Assembly (NCBI GenBank): GCA_944989445.1 | Contig: CALYLW010000328.1 | Span: forward strand, 370,501-434,500 | DNA length: 64,000 nucleotides | Origin: Ampullaceana balthica | Taxonomy: Eukaryota; Mollusca; Gastropoda; Lymnaeidae | Direction: 5' to 3' | In this document: one piece after another, positions 1 to 11,284 of the stretch | How the letters are laid out: each line of letters begins with the position of its first letter | How positions within the stretch are numbered: position 1 is the first letter of the stretch | Translations under genes and position numbers: made by a program | The notes under the pieces: generated by a model | Database searches by the model: none | Seen by the model: the letters and a program-made list of their open reading frames with translations, nothing else | Told to the model about the DNA's origin: nothing

Positions 1-305
1 CAGTTTATATCTTCACACCTGTTACTTTATTCCATGGACTCTCAAATGGCATTGCTACGACGACACTTAGTCAATTCTAACAGAGCTTGTGGAGGCTTCA
101 TTAACTAGCAATTCAGCATTTTTTACATTTGTGTGTGTGTGAGCATGGGTATAGGTTCTTGTAAACGCATGTAAAACAAAAAGTTGACGAGACGTCATTA
201 AATGAGGACAACTAGGGTTGAGATACGAGGCAATTATCGTCTCAAGTCAAGAAGTTTCTTTTTTTTAACGTGTCTGTATTATCTAATAAGTTTGGCTAGA
301 GTGAT
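1..305. other. Unique flank, no gene seen
   Basis: I see no open frame with protein-like composition, no RNA gene and no repeat here apart from a short GT tract near 130-140. It borders the first minisatellite. Confidence 0.5.
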
Positions 306-1646
306 GGGGAAGTGGGGAGTGTACATCCCATGATCCAAGCCAGCAGTGTTGGGGGGATTATGGGGGAAGTGGGGGAGTGTACATCCCATGATCCAAGCCA
401 GCAGTGTTGGGGGATAGGGGGAAGTGGGGAGTGTACATCCCATGATCCAAGCCAGCAGTGTTGGGGGGATTAAGGGGGAAGTGGGGAGTGTACATCCCAT
501 GATCCAAGCCAGCAGTGTTGGGGGGATTAAGGGGGAAGTGGGGAGTGTACATCCCATGATCCAAGCCAGCAGTGTTGGGGGGATTAAGTGGGGAGTGTAC
601 ATCCCATGATCCAAGCCAGCAGTGTTGGGGGGATTAAGGGGGAAGTGGGGAGTGTACATCCCATGATCCAAGCCAGCAGTGTTGGGGGGATTAAGGGGGA
701 AGTGGGGAGTGTACATCCCATGATCCAAGCCAGCAGTGTTGGGGGGATTAAGGGGGAAGTGGGGAGTGTACATCCCATGATCCAAGCCAGCAGTGTTGGG
801 GGGATTAAGGGGGAAGTGGGGAGTGTACATCCCATGATCCAAGCCAGCAGTGTTGGGGGGATTAAGGGGGAAGTGGGGAGTGTACATCCCATGATCCAAG
901 CCAGCAGTGTTGGGGGGATTAAGGGGGAAGTGGGGAGTGTACATCCCATGATCCAAGCCAGCAGTGTTGGGGGGATTAAGGGGGAAGTGGGGAGTGTACA
1001 TCCCATGATCCAAGCCAGCAGTGTTGGGGGGATTAAGGGGGAAGTGGGGAGTGTACATCCCTGATCAGCGCGGTGGGGGAGTGTACATCCCATGATCCAA
1101 GCCAGCAGTGTTGGGGGGATTAAGGGGGAAGTGGGGAGTGTACATCCCATGATCCAAGCCAGCAGTGTTGGGGGGATTAAGGGGGAAGTGGGGAGTGTAC
1201 ATCCCATGATCCAAGCCAGCAGTGTTGGGGGGATTAAGGGGGAAGTGGGGAGTGTACATCCCATGATCCAAGCCAGCAGTGTTTGGGGTGATTAAGGGGT
1301 ATGTGGGGAGTGTACATCCCATGATCCAAGCCAGCAGTGTTGGGGGGATTAAGGGGGAAGTGGGGAGTGTACATCCCATGATCCAAGCCAGCAGTGTTGG
1401 GGGGATTAAGGGTGAAGTGGGGTAGTGGGGAGTGTACATCCCATGATCCAAGCCAGCAGTGTTGGGGGGATTAAGGGGGAAGTGGGGAGTGTACATCCCC
1501 TGATCCAAGCCAGCAGTGTTGGGGGGATTAAGGGGGAAGTGGGGAGTGTACATCCCATGATCCAAGCCAGCAGTGTTGGGGGGATTAAGGGGGAAGTGGG
1601 GAGTGTACATCCCATGATCCAAGCCAGCAGTGTTGGGGTGATTAAG
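306..1646 (+). repeat. 57-bp minisatellite, about 23 copies
   Basis: Head-to-tail copies of a 57-bp unit containing gtacatcccatgatccaagc and, on the plus strand, three G-runs of four to six bases within about 25 nt. Several copies are truncated or carry small indels (near 361-420, 590, 1060-1080, 1300 and 1420), so the array is not fully homogenised. Because 57 is a multiple of three, several frames stay open on both strands. The predicted peptides are pure 19-residue repeats and are not credible proteins. Confidence 0.95.
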
Positions 1647-2033
1647 CTAGGAGATTATGAAGAAATGTTGGACTACAGTAGACATGTTGTAGTGCAGTAG
1701 AAATATTGGACTGCTGTAGAAATGTTGGACTGTAGTAGAAATGTTTGCCGCGAAGATACAGACAACCAGATGTTAACCCGCTAACTAAAGAATGATTCAC
1801 CACAATATCAGCACCACACCGCTACTGAGTCGAACTATTTTCTAATACAACTATTGTAAGACAAAAAGAATAAATTATTCCCATTAAGTTAACATGTTCC
1901 AGTATCCCAATCAAGGGTGATGATCGCGTTGTTTCTTGGCTAAGAATTAGACTCAAGACACCTGCACAAACAGTCATCGGTTACCAAGAGATCCCAATTT
2001 GGTTGTGGAATAAATTTAAGAAGCCAACGAATC
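1647..2033. other. Spacer with a short degenerate repeat
   Basis: Positions 1662-1746 hold about three imperfect copies of a roughly 25-bp motif built on tagaaatgttggactg. The rest is AT-rich sequence in which I see no gene. Confidence 0.5.
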
Positions 2034-2361
2034 TACCATCATGTGTACATAACCTACCATCATGTGTACATAACCTACCATCATGCGTACATAACCTACC
2101 ATCATGTGTACATAATCTACCATCATGTGTACGTAATCTACCATCATGTGTACGTAACCTACCATCATGTGTACATAACCTACCATCATGTGTACATACT
2201 CTACCATCATGTGTACATAACATACCATCATGTGTACATAATCTACCATCATGTGTACATAACCTACCACCATGTGTACATAACCTACCATCATGTGTAC
2301 GTAACCTACCATCATGTGTACGTAATCTACCATCATGTGTACATAATCTACCATCATGTGT
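2034..2361 (+). repeat. 21-bp minisatellite, about 15.5 copies
   Basis: The unit is ctaccatcatgtgtacataa plus one base, with variants at a few positions (gtacgt for gtacat, and catacc). The length of seven codons makes several frames open on both strands, giving only a seven-residue repeat peptide. No coding function is supported. Confidence 0.95.
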
Positions 2362-2504
2362 TCGGTGGTTTAATTCAAAGATTAGGCAATGTGTCGATTT
2401 TTAAAAAGAAAATAATGACACATTTTTAATTAGGTTTGAATAAAACTTTTGACTCGGCCTTCTCTAACAGGGAGTTGACTACTTTGTACTGGCTTACTAA
2501 CGGG

Positions 2505-2725
2505 CAAAGATACCCGCAGGTCCAAGGAAGCGCTACAAAGATACCCGGAGGTCCAAGGAAGCGCTACAAAGATACCCGGAGGTCCAAGGAAGCGCTTCAA
2601 CGATACGCTCAAGACCGCAATGAAGTCCTACGACATTGGGTATGACTCCTGGGAGGCAGCAGCCAGCGACCGAGCCACCTGGCGCCTTATCTTACGGAAC
2701 GGCGCAGAAGTCTGTGAGTCAAACA
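2505..2725 (+). pseudogene. LINE ORF2 3-prime end with internal 31-bp triplication
   Basis: Plus-strand reading from about 2581 gives GPRKRFNDTLKTAMKSYDIG, followed by a DSWE...DRATWR segment. This is the pattern found at the C-terminus of endonuclease/reverse-transcriptase proteins of non-LTR retrotransposons (established family knowledge). The segment encoding the basic GPRKRYKD motif is present three times as a perfect-to-near-perfect 31-bp tandem repeat (starts 2505, 2536, 2567). Since 31 is not a multiple of three, the upstream copies shift frame and the reading frame is destroyed. No RT core is seen upstream, so this is a 5-prime-truncated, inactive fragment. Confidence 0.75.
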
Positions 2726-2726
2726 G

Positions 2727-2813
2727 ACATCATGCTGGTACATCCAGACAACATGCTGGTACATCCAGACATCATGCTGGTACATCCAGACAACATGCTG
2801 GTACATCCAGCTA
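2727..2813 (+). repeat. 21-bp tandem repeat, 4 copies
   Basis: Four copies of catgctggtacatccagaca with alternating atc/aac start directly at the end of the LINE remnant, within its 3-prime tail region. The last copy ends at the stop codon of the LINE-derived frame. Confidence 0.85.
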
Positions 2814-2949
2814 GCAACAGTGTGTTTAATAGTGTTATAGTGCTATCTGAAAACGATGTTCCAGGTGCTATTTTGGACAAAAAATATATTTTTTCTTTCT
2901 CAGTTTTGCAGCCGAAAAAAGTTATTAAAATGTCGAAGACTTAAAACTT

Positions 2950-3710
2950 TAATAAATAAGCCGTAACATAATATTTTAAATTATTTAAAGTTGAGTGTAA
3001 GCGTTCGTTCGATAGTCGTAACTACGGTAAACACTAGTCCTAGCGTAGTCAATTATTAACATATATGTATTTTAATATTGTTTTCCTTGGCCCTTGCCTT
3101 ATAACAAATTAATATATGCCTTTAGTAATAAACTTACACTAAGATTAGGACTTTAATTATAATTACATCATAGTATGAAAGAATAAACTTCATGGACGAA
3201 CGAGCAACTAGAACTAGTAACTACTAACTTATTACTAGAGCCTCAGTCAGAACAGATGCAGAGTCACTAATTCATTTACATAATTCATGCTCCCAAGGAC
3301 GTTCCATTTCGCATAATATAATATTACATAATATAACCATCTATTGATATTTAAATAAATAAGCCTAGGCCTAAGCATTTATTTAAGATGAGTGAAAGTG
3401 TAAGCGGTCGTTCCGGCCGTCGCCACTAGTACTAGTCACTAGTGCTAACAAACTTATATTTAATATAAATTGTTTTCGTTGGTTCATATAAATTATATAT
3501 GCCTTAGTATTTATTAGTAATAAACTTACACAAAGATTATGATTTTAATTATAATTACATCATACGTTTTAGAAGTAAATAGTATTTGAATGTATAAAAT
3601 TCTCGGACGAATGAGCGAATGAACTAAAAATAAAAAAGTATAGTCTGTATATTTACATATTAATATTAAATTCACTCTCGCAAGGAAGCTCTATTTCGCA
3701 TTATTATAAT
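2950..3710 (+). repeat. Two diverged copies of a roughly 380-bp AT-rich unit
   Basis: Copy 1 (about 2950-3345) and copy 2 (about 3354-3710) share, in the same order, an aaataagcc start, a gtaagcg(t/g)tcgttc segment, agtaataaacttacac, ttaattataattacatcata and a final atttcgcataatataat-like tail. Indels separate them. I see no gene; it is an old tandem duplication or two side-by-side copies of a dispersed element. Confidence 0.65.
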
Positions 3711-4452
3711 ACTAGGGGCAAGTACCCGGCTATTCCCGGGTTTAACAACAACAGCAACAACAACAGCAACAACGACAAAAACAACAACAGAAACAGCAAC
3801 AGCAACAAAACAACAAAAACAAAACAACAACAAAAACAACAAAATTAACCACAAAACAACAACAAAACAACTACAACAACAACAGCAACAACAACATGAA
3901 GGGCATTGTCGTCGCAGGGCAGGGGATGTGGACAACAACAACAGCAAATACAACACAAAAGCAACAACAGCAAACGCAACAAATACAAAACAACAACAAA
4001 TACAAAACAAGAACAAAACAACAACAAAAACATCAACAACAAAACAACAACTACAACAACAAAGAAACAACAACAAAACAACAACTACAACAACAAAAGC
4101 AACAACAAAAGCAACAACAACAAAGCAACAACAACAACAAAATTATTTTATGGCGATAGTCTTCTTCTTGTTAATCTCGACACCAAAATGTTTATTATTT
4201 TGCGTCATTATTTTACGTCTTAATTTTCAATAATTTTTATTTTATATAGCTCATATAAGGAAAAACTACATTTTGGGCCCCCGGCCCCCAGTATCTTATA
4301 TATATGGAACGAAACCTGTTTAATAACCTTTCCGGTATAATTTTGTGTACGTGTACCAAATTTCACGTTATTTGGTTGTCTGGATCTTGAGTTATTAGGG
4401 AACAGACAGACAACCAGACAGACAACAAATGCGTCTTATATATAGAGAGATA
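3711..4452 (+). mobile_element. Candidate non-autonomous element with a CAA-rich core
   Basis: The left end reads actaggggcaagtacccggc. The right end carries cagacagacaaccagacaga and then cgtcttatatatagagagat. In between are a long CAA/GCAACAA tract and, at about 4246-4295, the motif tcatataaggaaaaactaca followed by a GGGCCCCCGGCCCCC core, which recurs about 15 times at 11.3-14.5 kb. The shared modules support one element family. No coding capacity is visible and I found no clear target duplication. Confidence 0.5.
3740..4143 (+). repeat. CAA-type microsatellite
   Basis: A compound trinucleotide tract of caa, gcaacaa and acaaaa blocks, interrupted near 3896-3935 by a GC-richer stretch. The Gln/Asn/Thr-rich or, on the other strand, Cys/Val/Leu-rich open frames across it are composition artefacts. 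Confidence 0.9.
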
Positions 4453-4454
4453 TT

Positions 4455-4830
4455 ATATATTTACGCTCATTTGTCACTGCCGCCTAACGTTGAGGGAAAT
4501 CACTCTGCTTTTTTTAAATTTTGCGTTGTAAGCAGTGCTGATTGGCGCAAATAGTTATTTTTTGGTGCAATAATTTGGTGCGCTGCTTTCGAAAATTAGT
4601 TTAAAAATTGTGTGGTGATTAGCACTGTAAAAATTATTATATAAATGCTTTGTTTAATTTTCAGGACTATTTCGTGTTTATCATACAAGGATAAGTTACT
4701 TGGGCTTTTGACAGTGGGCGCCTTGTGCGCCCTACAACCTCAATTTAAAATTACTTTGTGTACATTTAAGGTAGTTTAATATTACGTAGCTATCATACAA
4801 GGACAAGTTTGTTGGGCTTTTGAAAAAAGG
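4455..4830 (+). repeat. Dispersed repeat family A, plus copy
   Basis: This stretch contains gcagtgctgattggcgcaaa, tatttttggtgcaataattt and a tail with acaaggataagttacttggg. A reverse-complement copy lies at 36926-37290, and part of the tail recurs at about 58400-58540. It has no coding sequence. It is probably a non-autonomous transposon family; termini are not defined. Confidence 0.65.
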
Positions 4831-5330
4831 GGGCGCCGCAGCACAAACTAGTATATCAAATAATATGACCTTATATTTTTCTTTAAAATTCTATAAAATC
4901 AAGCTTTTGAACAAGTTTTAGATAATTTCAATGAGCGCATTCCCTCTAATAGTTATGAATAAATATTCACTACTTGACCTTACGGCACCTCAGGCGGTGA
5001 CCTAGTAATAGATCGAGTCTATTATTAGACTTCCGGTAAATAATGACCAAGCCTATGGTCGTCGTCGATCACGATGGACAAACAACAGCACACTGGAGCT
5101 AAACCCTCAGGCAAATACTAAGCCACACACAGTCTCTACTTGGCAAACGGTGCAAAACTCCGACATATTTGCAACATACAGTTTGAAAAAAATTAACAAA
5201 AATAAAACTATTAAAGCAATAAAAGTTTTAAAAAATTAATTTAAAAAATACGGACAAGGTATAAGATGACATAAAATTTATTAGCAAGCCAACCAGCGTC
5301 TGATGGCCTACCGACCGGCACATTGAGAAG
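4831..5330. other. AT-rich spacer
   Basis: No gene, RNA or tandem repeat recognised. A short segment around 5025-5065 (gaccaagcctatggt) resembles one near 18330-18345 (gaccaggcctatggt), which hints at another old dispersed repeat. Confidence 0.4.
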
Positions 5331-5512
5331 CACTGATTTTTTTTTAAAGTCATTAAATAAATTGTAAGCGACCAAAATATTTCAGTGGAAGTTTTATTTA
5401 AAGTTACCCTTTTGATGTGACGTCACATTTCTTCAACCCCCCTCCCCACGCATCGTCACAAAAGTGTGACCCCCCTCCCCCCCTAGGTGCGTGACGTCAT
5501 TTATGGACGGCC
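5331..5512 (+). mobile_element. MITE family B, partial copy
   Basis: The segment gatgtgacgtcacattt, then C-rich runs, then ctaggtgcgtgacgtcattt and a GGACGGCCCC end match the right half of the complete element at 62519-62914. The left terminal repeat is absent. No protein is encoded. Confidence 0.6.
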
Positions 5513-5930
5513 CCAAAAACCCTTTTTTTAAATGATTCTTTTTTTAAAATTTGACCTGAAGTGCTGGTGACAAGTTGGCAAAACGTCTGCATGTGATAGT
5601 GAGAAATATTTTCTTTTATAAAGTCTAACTTGGCACAAATTACATCCATAACAGTCTAATGTGCCCTACACATTGTTCTAATTCATGTTTAGTGCACAAT
5701 CTGCAATATAGTCTCTAATCACAAAATATGTGTTATTTTTCTCACTGGCCTACGACGATGTCTGGACCTATTGGTCTATGTTGTCAAGGCCTAAAGCATT
5801 ATCGGACTTGTTATCAGATATTAGTAACAACATCCCAGTGATGACTGAGGTCAAATTACATCAATTTTTACATAAAACAAATTTTACTTTCTTTATATCC
5901 AGTATTACACCCTAAATCTTAATAATTTCT
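5513..5930. other. Spacer, no gene seen
   Basis: AT-rich sequence. A 61-codon open frame near 5730-5915 has no recognisable features and I do not support it as a gene. Confidence 0.4.
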
Positions 5931-6551
5931 TGGGGCTACGGAAATTAACGATTAATTAATCGATTAAGCGTAAAAAAATTTAATCGATTAAAATTATTTT
6001 AATCGATAAAAATTCGATTAAAATTAAAGAAAATATTTATAATATTTTTTTAAAATGTTATTAATAAATAATTAATTATTAATAATTAATAATAATTTAT
6101 ATATATTTTACGTACAAACTTCTTCCGCGTAATATTATAATTTATTTTTTTACTTTATGTGGACCGGCAGACGTCAACTAAAAAATGGCTGACACAACAG
6201 CGCAGTTAAATTTAAACATATAACTATAAATTTTGTTATTAAGCTAACTGCGGATGGCAAAGTCGAAGATGGTGAAAAAGTTTACAGTGTTCACTGCCAT
6301 AAACAATTCTCTTTTAAAGGATCAAATACACCGCTGACGTACCACCTTCAGCACAAACATCCGATCAAGTATCAACACATTGTCATAAAATTGAGTTCAA
6401 AATATTCTTAATTTTCAATGTCCGTGGAAAATGTTCAGTTTAATGACGTCATAAATTTCTATTTTTGGCTTTAATCGAAATGATCGATTAATTAATCGAT
6501 AATTTTTCAAAAGGTAACGATTAAATTAAAATTAATCGATAACAGCCCTTA
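5931..6551 (+). mobile_element. Deleted hAT-type element with residual BED finger
   Basis: The left end tggggctacgg is followed by gattaattaatcgattaa; the right end has taatcgata followed by acagcccttat, so the outer sequences are imperfect inverted repeats. The interior keeps a degenerate BED-type zinc finger coding segment (separate entry). An ATG at 6185 opens MADTTAQLN before a stop. Related copies lie at 6553-6926 and 55538-55639. Target duplication was not recognised. Confidence 0.6.
6241..6393 (+). pseudogene. BED zinc-finger fragment of a hAT transposase
   Basis: In frame from 6241 the translation includes DGEKVYSVHCHKQFSFKGSN and TPLTYHLQHKHP. This matches the BED finger layout C-x2-C ... 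L-x2-HL-x3-H seen at the N-terminus of hAT transposases. The first cysteine position is Ser (AGT, one base from TGT), so metal binding would be impaired. The rest of the transposase is missing. Function: formerly binding of transposon DNA; now a relic. Confidence 0.6.
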
Positions 6552-6552
6552 T

Positions 6553-6926
6553 TAAAATTAATTTGATCAATTAAAATTTAAGAAAATATTTATAATATAT
6601 TATTCTTCAATTTATTAATAATTTATATTTTTTGTTACTTACAGACTTTTCCCTCCTATTATAATTATTATTATTTATTTAGACGTGCATACGTAAACAA
6701 AATGTTTCTTCCTTATTTCTTGCATAGCAGAACGAATTTGCTGTGTTACGTCACAAAATTTGGAAGCCATGATATAACCGCGACTTACCCAATTACGCGA
6801 AATATTGAATCGTGACTTAACGGGATCTATATATGCGTTATAAAAATATAATTAATCGGAATTAATAGATTAATTTTTTTCCCGAATATGCAACACATTT
6901 TTTTTAATCAGTACCAGCCAGCCCTA
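6553..6926. mobile_element. Second truncated member of the same AT-rich hAT-like family
   Basis: The sequence attaaaatttaagaaaatat parallels the interior of the preceding element. The right end, tttaatcagtacc followed by agccagcccta, is the same as the terminus of the complete small copy at 55538-55639 apart from a duplicated cagc. The left terminus is not preserved. The two copies lie back to back, which suggests insertion next to or within a relative. Confidence 0.5.
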
Positions 6927-7510
6927 AATTTCTAACATAATTGCACCCTTTAACATCTCTAAACATCCACAGAATATCATCCATTTCGGAAATTGTTTTC
7001 ACAAAAACCACTAATTTTAAAATTTTACCAAAAACCCAAGACTCGTCCAAAAATAATCAAATATAAACCAAACCAAAAGGAAGTGAATGCATAGCTCGTT
7101 TATGTGAGAGTTAAAGATAGTATATATTACCTACTTAAAAAGTTGGATCAGCTCTGCAACGAAACAAGCCAAAATCGGCGACGCTCGGGGACTGCAAGGG
7201 TCTACCGATAGCGGCGACTCCAAGGGGGAAAGGTTATAAAGTATCGGGGCAGGGGTGGAGCTTATTGCATAGGGATGGGTGCCTGAAACCCTGGCTTTAC
7301 GTGAAGCTATTTTTGTGTAAAGAGAACTCGCAAATTAAATTTAGAGGTCTATATTATGAGACATAGATGAAAAGTCCCTCACAGGAGAAATGCCTCAAGT
7401 GCCTCTGGTGTTAACAACAAAGTCAACGTAACGACTTAGATAAGCCAACTATCTCAGACCTCAGTCAGATAACGAACCACTCAAGACTACAACTGTTAGA
7501 CCACGTCTAC
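6927..7510. other. Unique spacer
   Basis: No gene or repeat recognised. GC-richer around 7170-7260, but without an open frame of coding character. Confidence 0.4.
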
Positions 7511-7519
7511 TTCATTGAG

Positions 7520-7795
7520 TCCCACTCACCCCCACACCACGCCACTCCACTCCCCCCACGCCACTCCACTCACCCCCACTCCCCCAACGCCACTCCCACT
7601 CACCCAAACGCCACTCCCAATCACCTCCACGCCACCCCACCCCCACTAACTCCCACTCCACCCCACGCCACTCCCCCAACTCAACCCCACCCATCCCCAC
7701 GCCACCCCCACTCATCCCAACGCCACCCCCACTCACCCTTACGCCACCCCACTCACCCCCACGCCACTCCCACCCACCCCCACTCACACCGGCCT
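7520..7795 (+). repeat. Degenerate C-rich minisatellite
   Basis: Imperfect repetition of cccactc and cacgccac modules, with an average module of about 17-25 bp. The complementary strand reads as a Gly/Glu/Val/Trp-rich frame, which is only the composition of the repeat. Confidence 0.8.
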
Positions 7796-7999
7796 GGTTC
7801 ACCGGCTCACCCGAGAGGCAATCTAAGAATATTTCACACCATCTTCACCACCATTAACCGCCTCAAGTGGCTGGATGTTGTCAAATGTTATCTCAAGTGT
7901 CTCAGCCACATCTATGTCAAGTGTTTCCGAGCATTATCCCCAGCACTCCACTTTTAATTAAAGTTTGATTTTTATAATCTAAAACTGTCTTATCCAATA

Positions 8000-9928
8000 C
8001 CATAATAATTCAACACAGCTCGACATATTACATCATCACACACCATAATACATCAACCCAGCTCGACATATGACATCATCACACACCATAATACATCAAC
8101 ACAGCTCGATAAATGACATCATCCCACACCACAATATATCAACAGCTCGATAAATGACATCATCACACACCATAATACATCAACATAGCTCGACATATGA
8201 CATCATCACACACCATAATACATCAACCCAGCTCGACATATGACATCATCACACACCATAATACATCAACACAGCTCGATAAATGACATCATCACACACC
8301 ATAATACATCAAAATAGCTCAACATATGACATCACACACCATAATACATCAACACAGCTCGATATATGACATCATCACACACCACAATACATCAACCCAG
8401 TACGATATATGACATCATCACACACCACAATACATCAACACAGCTCGATATATGACATCATCACACACCACAATACATCAACACAGCTCGATATATGACA
8501 TCATCACACACCACAATACATCAACACAGCTCGATATATGACATCATCACACACCACAATACATCAACACAGCTCGATATATGACATCATCACACACCAC
8601 AATACATCAACCCAGCTCGATATATGACATCATCACACACCATAATACATCAACACAGCTCGATATATGACATCATCACACACCACAATACATCAACACA
8701 GCTCGATATATGACATCATCACACACCACAATACATCAACACAGCTCGATATATGACATCATCACACACCACAATACATCAACACAGCTCGATATATGAC
8801 ATCATCACACACCACAATACATCAACACAGCTCGATATATGACATCATCACACACCACAATACATCAACACAGCTCGATATATGACATCATCACACACCA
8901 CAATACATCAACACAGCACGATATATGACATCATCACACACCACAATACATCAACACAGCACGATATATGACATCATCACACACCACAATACATCAACAC
9001 AGCTCGATATATGACATCATCACACACCACAATACATCAACACAGCTCGATATATGACATCATCACACACCACAATACATCAACACAGCTCGATATATGA
9101 CATCATCACACACCACAATACATCAACACAGCACGATATATGACATCATCACACACCACAATACATCAACACAGCTCGATATATGACATCATCACACACC
9201 ACAATACATCAACCCAGCACGATATATGACATCATCACACACCACAATACATCAACACAGCTCGATATATGACATCATCACACACCACAATACATCAACA
9301 CAGCTCGATATATGACATCATCACACACCACAATACATCAACACAGCTCGATATATGACATCATCACACACCACAATACATCAACACAGCTCGATATATG
9401 ACATCATCACACACCACAATACATCAACACAGCACGATATATGACATCATCACACACCACAATACATCAACACAGCTCGATATATGACATCATCACACAC
9501 CACAATACATCAACACAGCTCGATATATGACATCATCACACACCACAATACATCAACACAGCTCGATATATGACATCATCACACACCACAATACATCAAC
9601 ACAGCTCGATATATGACATCATCACACACCACAATACATCAACACAGCTCGATATATGACATCATCACACACCACAATACATCAACACAGCTCGATATAT
9701 GACATCATCACACACCACAATACATCAACACAGCTCGATATATGACATCATCACACACCACAATACATCAACACAGCTCGATATATGACATCATCACACA
9801 CCACAATACATCAACACAGCTCGATATATGACATCATCACACACCACAATACATCAACACAGCTCGATATATGACATCATCACACACCACAATACATCAA
9901 CACAGCTCGATATATGACATCATGACAC
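8000..9928 (+). repeat. 43-bp minisatellite, about 45 copies
   Basis: The unit contains gacatcatcacacaccacaa and catcaacacagctcgatata. The first eight or so copies (8000-8350) are diverged (cataatacatc, gacatatgac, shortened copies near 8135 and 8330), while the array from about 8340 to 9928 is nearly uniform. Substitutions such as agcacg for agctcg recur in several non-adjacent units, a mark of unequal exchange or conversion. Confidence 0.95.
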
Positions 9929-10616
9929 ACTCATGGATACTGTCAAAATAGATGCCAGTGTATTAAATTCCTGATTCATATGTATGTTCAATGCCGTCTG
10001 TGAACTAGACAATAAGTGTACAGTTATTTCTGTCTATCATCATCCATTCCACTCACGAATGTATTCCTTTTCTTCTTACACCTTTCCCCCTCCCTCCTCT
10101 GGTGTACAGATCCCTGTGTCTGACCTCGACCTCTCTCAACATTCCTCTCGCTCACACCCCACCATGCCTTCCGCCTACGTGCACATACTCCCCCAACAAC
10201 CCCATTCCCCGCGATCATCCTTCATCACCAAGTATAATTGCCCTGACAATGTTACTCATTAACGGTACGGTACGCACGTTCTCTCTCACATTATTCCGTC
10301 ATCTGGGTAGTCAGTTCAGTTTGGACTAAGATTCCTTTCAGCTTTACACCGTTACTGCTTGACTTCAAAAGTCATTTTGCACGCTTGCCTGATTTGGCCA
10401 CGCTTGACACAACACAAATATAGATACACGTATCTGCTTTATTACTGAGAATGTCGGTCCTGTGTTATGTAAATAATTCAAAAGGAAACAGAGCAATGGA
10501 CCGTGTGTGATCGACTTATTTCACACGTTTTTGTGTTGGATCAGTAAATGTCACGTGGAAAACAAGAAACACTTTAATTTCATTTAAGGGTCTACATCAG
10601 CATATGGCCACAATTA
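9929..10616. other. Unique spacer
   Basis: Two overlapping open frames (9984-10329) have Pro/Ser/His-rich content without domains; they are probably chance frames. No RNA gene or element recognised. Confidence 0.4.
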
Positions 10617-11237
10617 AATCTAATCAGTCACCACGCCCCCACACACACCGAGTCAATAGTGAGTCTAATCAGTCACCACGCCCCCACACATCGAGTCAAT
10701 AGTGAGTCTAATCAGTCACCACGCCCCCCACACATCAAGTCAATAGTGAGTCTAATCAGTCACCACGCCCCCCCCACATCAAGTAAATAGTGAGTCTAAT
10801 CAGTCACCACGCCCCCCCCACACATCAAGTCAATAGTGAGTCTAATCAGTCACCAAGCCCCCCCCCCACACATCGAGTCAATAGTGAGTCTAATCAGTCA
10901 TCACGCCCCTCCCACACAGCAATTCAATAGTGAGTCTAATCAGTCACCACGCACCCCACACACCGAGTCAATAGTGAGTCTAATCAGTCACCACGCCCCC
11001 CCCCCACACACACCGAGTCAATAGTGAGTCTAATCAGTCACCACGCCCCCACACATCGAGTCAATAGTGAGTCTAATCAATCACCACGTCCGCACACACC
11101 GAGTCAATAGTGAGTCTAAATAATCACCACGCCCCCACACACCAAGTCAATAGTGAGTCGAATCAATCACCTTACCACCCCCTGCCCCCCCCCCACAACG
11201 AGTCAATAGTGAGTCTAATCAGTCACCACGCCCACCC
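10617..11237 (+). repeat. 43-46-bp minisatellite with variable C-runs, about 14 copies
   Basis: The unit contains gtcaatagtgagtctaatca and gtcaccacgcccccac. Copies differ mainly in the length of the C-run (from four to more than eight) and in cacc/catc before gagtcaa, so the unit length fluctuates. Replication slippage at the C-run is the likely cause. Confidence 0.9.
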
Positions 11238-11284
11238 ATCTCCTAAAGCTGTTTTGATAAAATGAACTCACTGCCTGTTGGGGA

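Noticed and set aside
306..1646. Telomere-like or interstitial telomeric repeat
   Set aside because: The gggggattaaggggg stretches recall telomere sequence, but the 57-bp unit is complex and has no TTAGGG-type tract.
3672..4233. Cys/Val-rich and Gln/Asn-rich frames
   Set aside because: Direct translation of a CAA-type microsatellite.
7512..7802. Gly/Trp-rich 96-residue protein on the minus strand
   Set aside because: It is the translation of a degenerate C-rich repeat.
8000..9928. CRE-type regulatory array (tgacatcatca in each unit)
   Set aside because: The match to TGACGTCA is partial, there is no neighbouring gene, and any 43-bp array would repeat some such word.
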